Below the pieces are notes generated by a model. That model made no database searches, was not told where the DNA came from, and saw only the letters and a list, made by a program, of their open reading frames with translations. Below, piece by piece: positions 7,472 through 9,582 of a DNA stretch of 9,582 nt. The DNA lies in NCBI GenBank assembly GCA_945874855.1, contig CAMCIP010000083.1:1-9582 (forward strand). Reading direction: 5' to 3'. Source of the DNA: Brevundimonas vancanneytii (lineage in GTDB: Bacteria > Pseudomonadota > Alphaproteobacteria > Caulobacterales > Caulobacteraceae). Within the stretch, counting starts at the first letter, position 1. Each line of letters begins with the position of its first letter. The translations under genes were made by a program, and so were the position numbers.

Positions 7472-8635
7472 TCACAGCACCCGGCGGCAGACCTCGATCA
7501 GTCGGTCGACGTCGGCCTCGTCCTGATAGATGCCGAAGCCGAAGCGCAGGGTGTCGTCGCGCACGTCGGTGACCACATCCGCCGCCAGAAGGGCCGCCCG
7601 CCAGGCCTGGGCGTCGGGATTGCGGAAGGCGAGGAAGCGCGCCCGACGGGCGGCGTTGGTCATCGGATTGATCAGGGCCGCCTCAGCCAGACGCCCCGCC
7701 TCGCCCGCCTCCACCGCCGCCTGGAACCGGCCCATCAGCCGCCGCGCATGGGTCGAGATGGCCGCCGTGTCCAGGCCCGCCTCGTCCAGCAGCCGCCGCA
7801 CGGCGTTGAAGCGATAGAGCGGCGTGGCGTCGAAGGTCGCGCCCCAGAACCGCCCGGCGTCGCCCCGGTACTGCACCCCCTCGGGCGGGCCCATCAGATT
7901 GCCGAACTCGGCGAACCAGCCGGTCGCCACCGGCCGGGGACAGAATCCCGGCGGGGCGTGCAGGATTCCCGCCCCCTCGCCGGTCATGGCGTATTTGTAG
8001 CCGCCGGTGACGTAGAACAGCCGCTCCTGGACGGCCGACAGGTCGGTCTCGTCGGCCATGAAGCCGTGGTAGCCGTCGACCAGCACCCAGGGTCCCGCCG
8101 GGTCGGCCAGGGCCGCCAGATCGGCCATCCGGTCGAACACCTGGCCGGTCTTGAAGAAGACCTGGCTGATCACGATCCAGTCAAACCCGCCCGACTCCGC
8201 GGCCTGCACGAACCGCTCGCCGAAACTGTCGAACGGCTCCAGCGGCACCCGCGTGACCGTGGCCAGACCCGCCTCCTCCCACCGTTCGGCCTGACGCCGG
8301 AAGGCATGGAATTCGCCGTCGGTCGACAGGATGCGCACCGGCGTCTTCTCGAAGCCGGAGAAGAGGCGCAGCAGGAAGTCATGGGTGTTGGGCGCGAACA
8401 CCACGCTTTCGGGGTCGGCCAGGTTCAGCTCGCGCGCCACATGCGCCTGGGCCTCCGGCACGACCTGACCGAAGATCAGGTCCCACTTCCTGTCCGCATG
8501 CGTATTGGCCTCCTCCCACGCCCGCCGCTGGCCGTCGAAGCTGGCGTCGGGCCAGAGATGGTGGCTGTGGGCGGCGAAATGAAGCCGCCCGGGGGCCAGG
8601 GACAGGGCGCGCGAGAAGAGGGATTTGGCGGTCAT
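7472..8635 (-). CDS. Kynureninase-like PLP enzyme (aminotransferase class V family)
   Basis: A complete 387-residue fold-type I PLP enzyme. Seen: WVLVDGYHGF (183-192) with the PLP-ring Asp187 and His190, and VTGGYKYAMTGEGAGIL (209-225) with the Schiff-base lysine Lys214, close to the YKY-NGGPG motif of kynureninases. STDGEFHAFRRQAERW (104-119) and the N-terminal HFAAHSHHLWP fill substrate- and cofactor-proximal positions of the class V fold. Kynureninase cleaves kynurenine to anthranilate and alanine, but the length is a little under typical KynU, the DGYHGF motif departs from the usual DLAHA form, and no tryptophan-catabolism genes are adjacent, so substrate is left open. Start ATG 8635 gives MTAKSLFSRAL. 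It lies 74 bases downstream of secA on the same strand and could be read from it or from its own promoter. Convergent with the gene ending at 7395. Confidence 0.88.
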   Translation of the reverse strand: MTAKSLFSRALSLAPGRLHFAAHSHHLWPDASFDGQRRAWEEANTHADRKWDLIFGQVVPEAQAHVARELNLADPESVVFAPNTHDFLLRLFSGFEKTPVRILSTDGEFHAFRRQAERWEEAGLATVTRVPLEPFDSFGERFVQAAESGGFDWIVISQVFFKTGQVFDRMADLAALADPAGPWVLVDGYHGFMADETDLSAVQERLFYVTGGYKYAMTGEGAGILHAPPGFCPRPVATGWFAEFGNLMGPPEGVQYRGDAGRFWGATFDATPLYRFNAVRRLLDEAGLDTAAISTHARRLMGRFQAAVEAGEAGRLAEAALINPMTNAARRARFLAFRNPDAQAWRAALLAADVVTDVRDDTLRFGFGIYQDEADVDRLIEVCRRVL

Positions 8636-8654
8636 GCCCCCGCCTTAACCCGCC

Positions 8655-8682
8655 GACGGGGCCCCGTCACCCAACCCGGGTG
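8655..8682. terminator. Palindromes between secA and the kynureninase-like gene
   Basis: GACGGGGCCCCGTC (8655-8668) is an exact 14-base palindrome, and CACCC-N5-GGGTG (8668-8682) adjoins it. On the minus strand they lie shortly after the secA stop and 20 bases ahead of the next ATG. They may attenuate or end secA transcription; no T run follows in that direction, so this is a weak call. Confidence 0.3.
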
Positions 8683-8709
8683 TCGCGGCGCGATGACCGC
8701 GAGGCGTCC

Positions 8710-9582
8710 CTAGATCAGCGCCCCGTGACAGTGCTTGAACTTGCGGCCCGAGCCGCAGGGACAGTCGGCGTTGCGGCCGGTGCGCTCCCAGCCCGGCGGC
8801 AGGGCCTCGACCGGCAGCCGCGCGCGATCCTCACCCTGCAGCGCGCCCTCGGGCAGCTGGGCGGCAGGGTTCGACATCTCGTTCTCGCCGGTCTCCGGAT
8901 TCAGGTGGATCTCGCGGAACTCGGGCATCTCCATCTGCGGCGGCGGCTCGAAGCGGAACTCCACCGTCATGAGCCAGCGCGTCACATTGTGCCGCAGCTC
9001 GGTCAGCAGGTTTTCGAACAGGGCGAAGGCCTCGGTCTTGTACTCGTTCAGCGGATCGCGCTGGCCATAGCCGCGCAGACCGATGACACCGCGCAGATGG
9101 TCCAGGTGGACCAGATGCTCGCGCCACTGCATGTCGATCATCTGCATCAGGAACTGCTTCTCCAGCCCCCGCATGCGATCGTCGCCGATCAGGCCCAGCC
9201 GCTCGGCGGCGCGCGCCTCGGACGCCGCGTTCAGCCGCTCCTCGATCTCCTCGTTGGACACCCCCTCCTCGGCGGCCCAGTCCTTCAGCGGCAGCTCCAG
9301 CCCCAGGGTCGAGCGGACCTTCTCGTCCAGTCCGTCGATGTCCCACTGTTCGGCATAGGCCTTGGGCGGCATGTGACGCTCGACCAGATCGGCCACCACC
9401 TCGCGGCGGAACTCGCCGACCAGTTCGGACAGGTCGGTGGCGTCCATGAACTCCTGGCGCTGCTCGAACACGGCCTTGCGCTGGTCGTTCACGACGTCGT
9501 CGTATTTCAGCAGGTTCTTGCGGATGTCGTAGTTGCGGGTCTCGACCCGCTTCTGGGCGGTCTCGATGGCGCGGTTCAGCCA
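8710..9582 (-). CDS. secA: Preprotein translocase ATPase SecA, C-terminal part (5' end outside the window)
   Basis: The last 290 residues of SecA, which is about 900 residues long; the rest lies beyond the right edge. SecA is the cytosolic and membrane-associated motor that drives preproteins through SecYEG. The visible part starts in WLNRAIETAQKRVETRNYD and KYDDVVNDQRK, followed by the helical scaffold and helical wing region (QFLMQMIDMQWREHLVHLDH, then LRGVIGLRGYGQRDPLNEYK), the joint where SecA contacts the preprotein and SecY. A variable acidic and Pro-rich linker leads to the C-terminal SEC-C zinc site, CPCGSGRKFKHCHG, with Cys274, Cys276, Cys285 and His286 of the visible part, known to bind Zn and SecB or the ribosome. 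The stop is TAG (8712-8710). Nothing suggests damage. Confidence 0.97.
   Translation of the reverse strand, partial: WLNRAIETAQKRVETRNYDIRKNLLKYDDVVNDQRKAVFEQRQEFMDATDLSELVGEFRREVVADLVERHMPPKAYAEQWDIDGLDEKVRSTLGLELPLKDWAAEEGVSNEEIEERLNAASEARAAERLGLIGDDRMRGLEKQFLMQMIDMQWREHLVHLDHLRGVIGLRGYGQRDPLNEYKTEAFALFENLLTELRHNVTRWLMTVEFRFEPPPQMEMPEFREIHLNPETGENEMSNPAAQLPEGALQGEDRARLPVEALPPGWERTGRNADCPCGSGRKFKHCHGALI

Noticed and set aside
7250..8713. Plus-strand open frame of 487 codons over the kynureninase-like gene
   Set aside because: It overlaps the end of the membrane protein in another frame and is antisense to a convincing PLP enzyme; its sequence has no recognisable domain.

Overview
The window is dense, GC-rich bacterial DNA with a strong G/C preference at third codon positions. 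Gene content, protein style (SecA with a C-terminal zinc motif, TypA, HisN, methylmalonate-semialdehyde dehydrogenase) and the palindromic intergenic elements suggest an alphaproteobacterium of the Caulobacteraceae, perhaps Brevundimonas. That placement is inference; no rRNA or other phylogenetic marker is present.

Layout. Positions 1-1384 hold a minus-strand pair: a PF06042-type nucleotidyltransferase-family protein, overlapping by one base (TGATG) a PhzF-family isomerase/epimerase that reaches the left edge. Divergent from them, and separated by about 143 bases, is typA/bipA (1528-3360), a ribosome-associated GTPase. A 210-base gap with several small inverted repeats leads to a small XRE-type regulator (3571-3960). 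Between it and hisN (4060-4845), an inositol-monophosphatase-family histidinol-phosphatase candidate, lies a large inverted repeat made of GGGGCTT / CCCTAAG units. mmsA (4928-6430) follows and ends at the best intrinsic terminator in the window (6468-6495). A membrane-anchored protein of unknown function (6553-7395) comes next.

The plus-strand run then meets a convergent minus-strand block: a kynureninase-like PLP enzyme (7472-8635) and the C-terminal 290 residues of SecA (8710 to the right edge). The 76 bases between the convergent genes are almost entirely a nested palindrome (7404-7471) that looks like a dispersed REP-type element and could serve as a two-way terminator.

The genes are mostly housekeeping (translation and stress, histidine synthesis, valine/propionate catabolism, protein export) and do not form one pathway. 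I see no phage, transposase, CRISPR, toxin-antitoxin or defence module, no tRNA or rRNA, and no convincing new multi-gene system. The items most worth a second look are non-coding: the two palindromic elements, and a 21-base inverted pair (one mismatch) with one copy upstream of the XRE gene and the other inside hisN.
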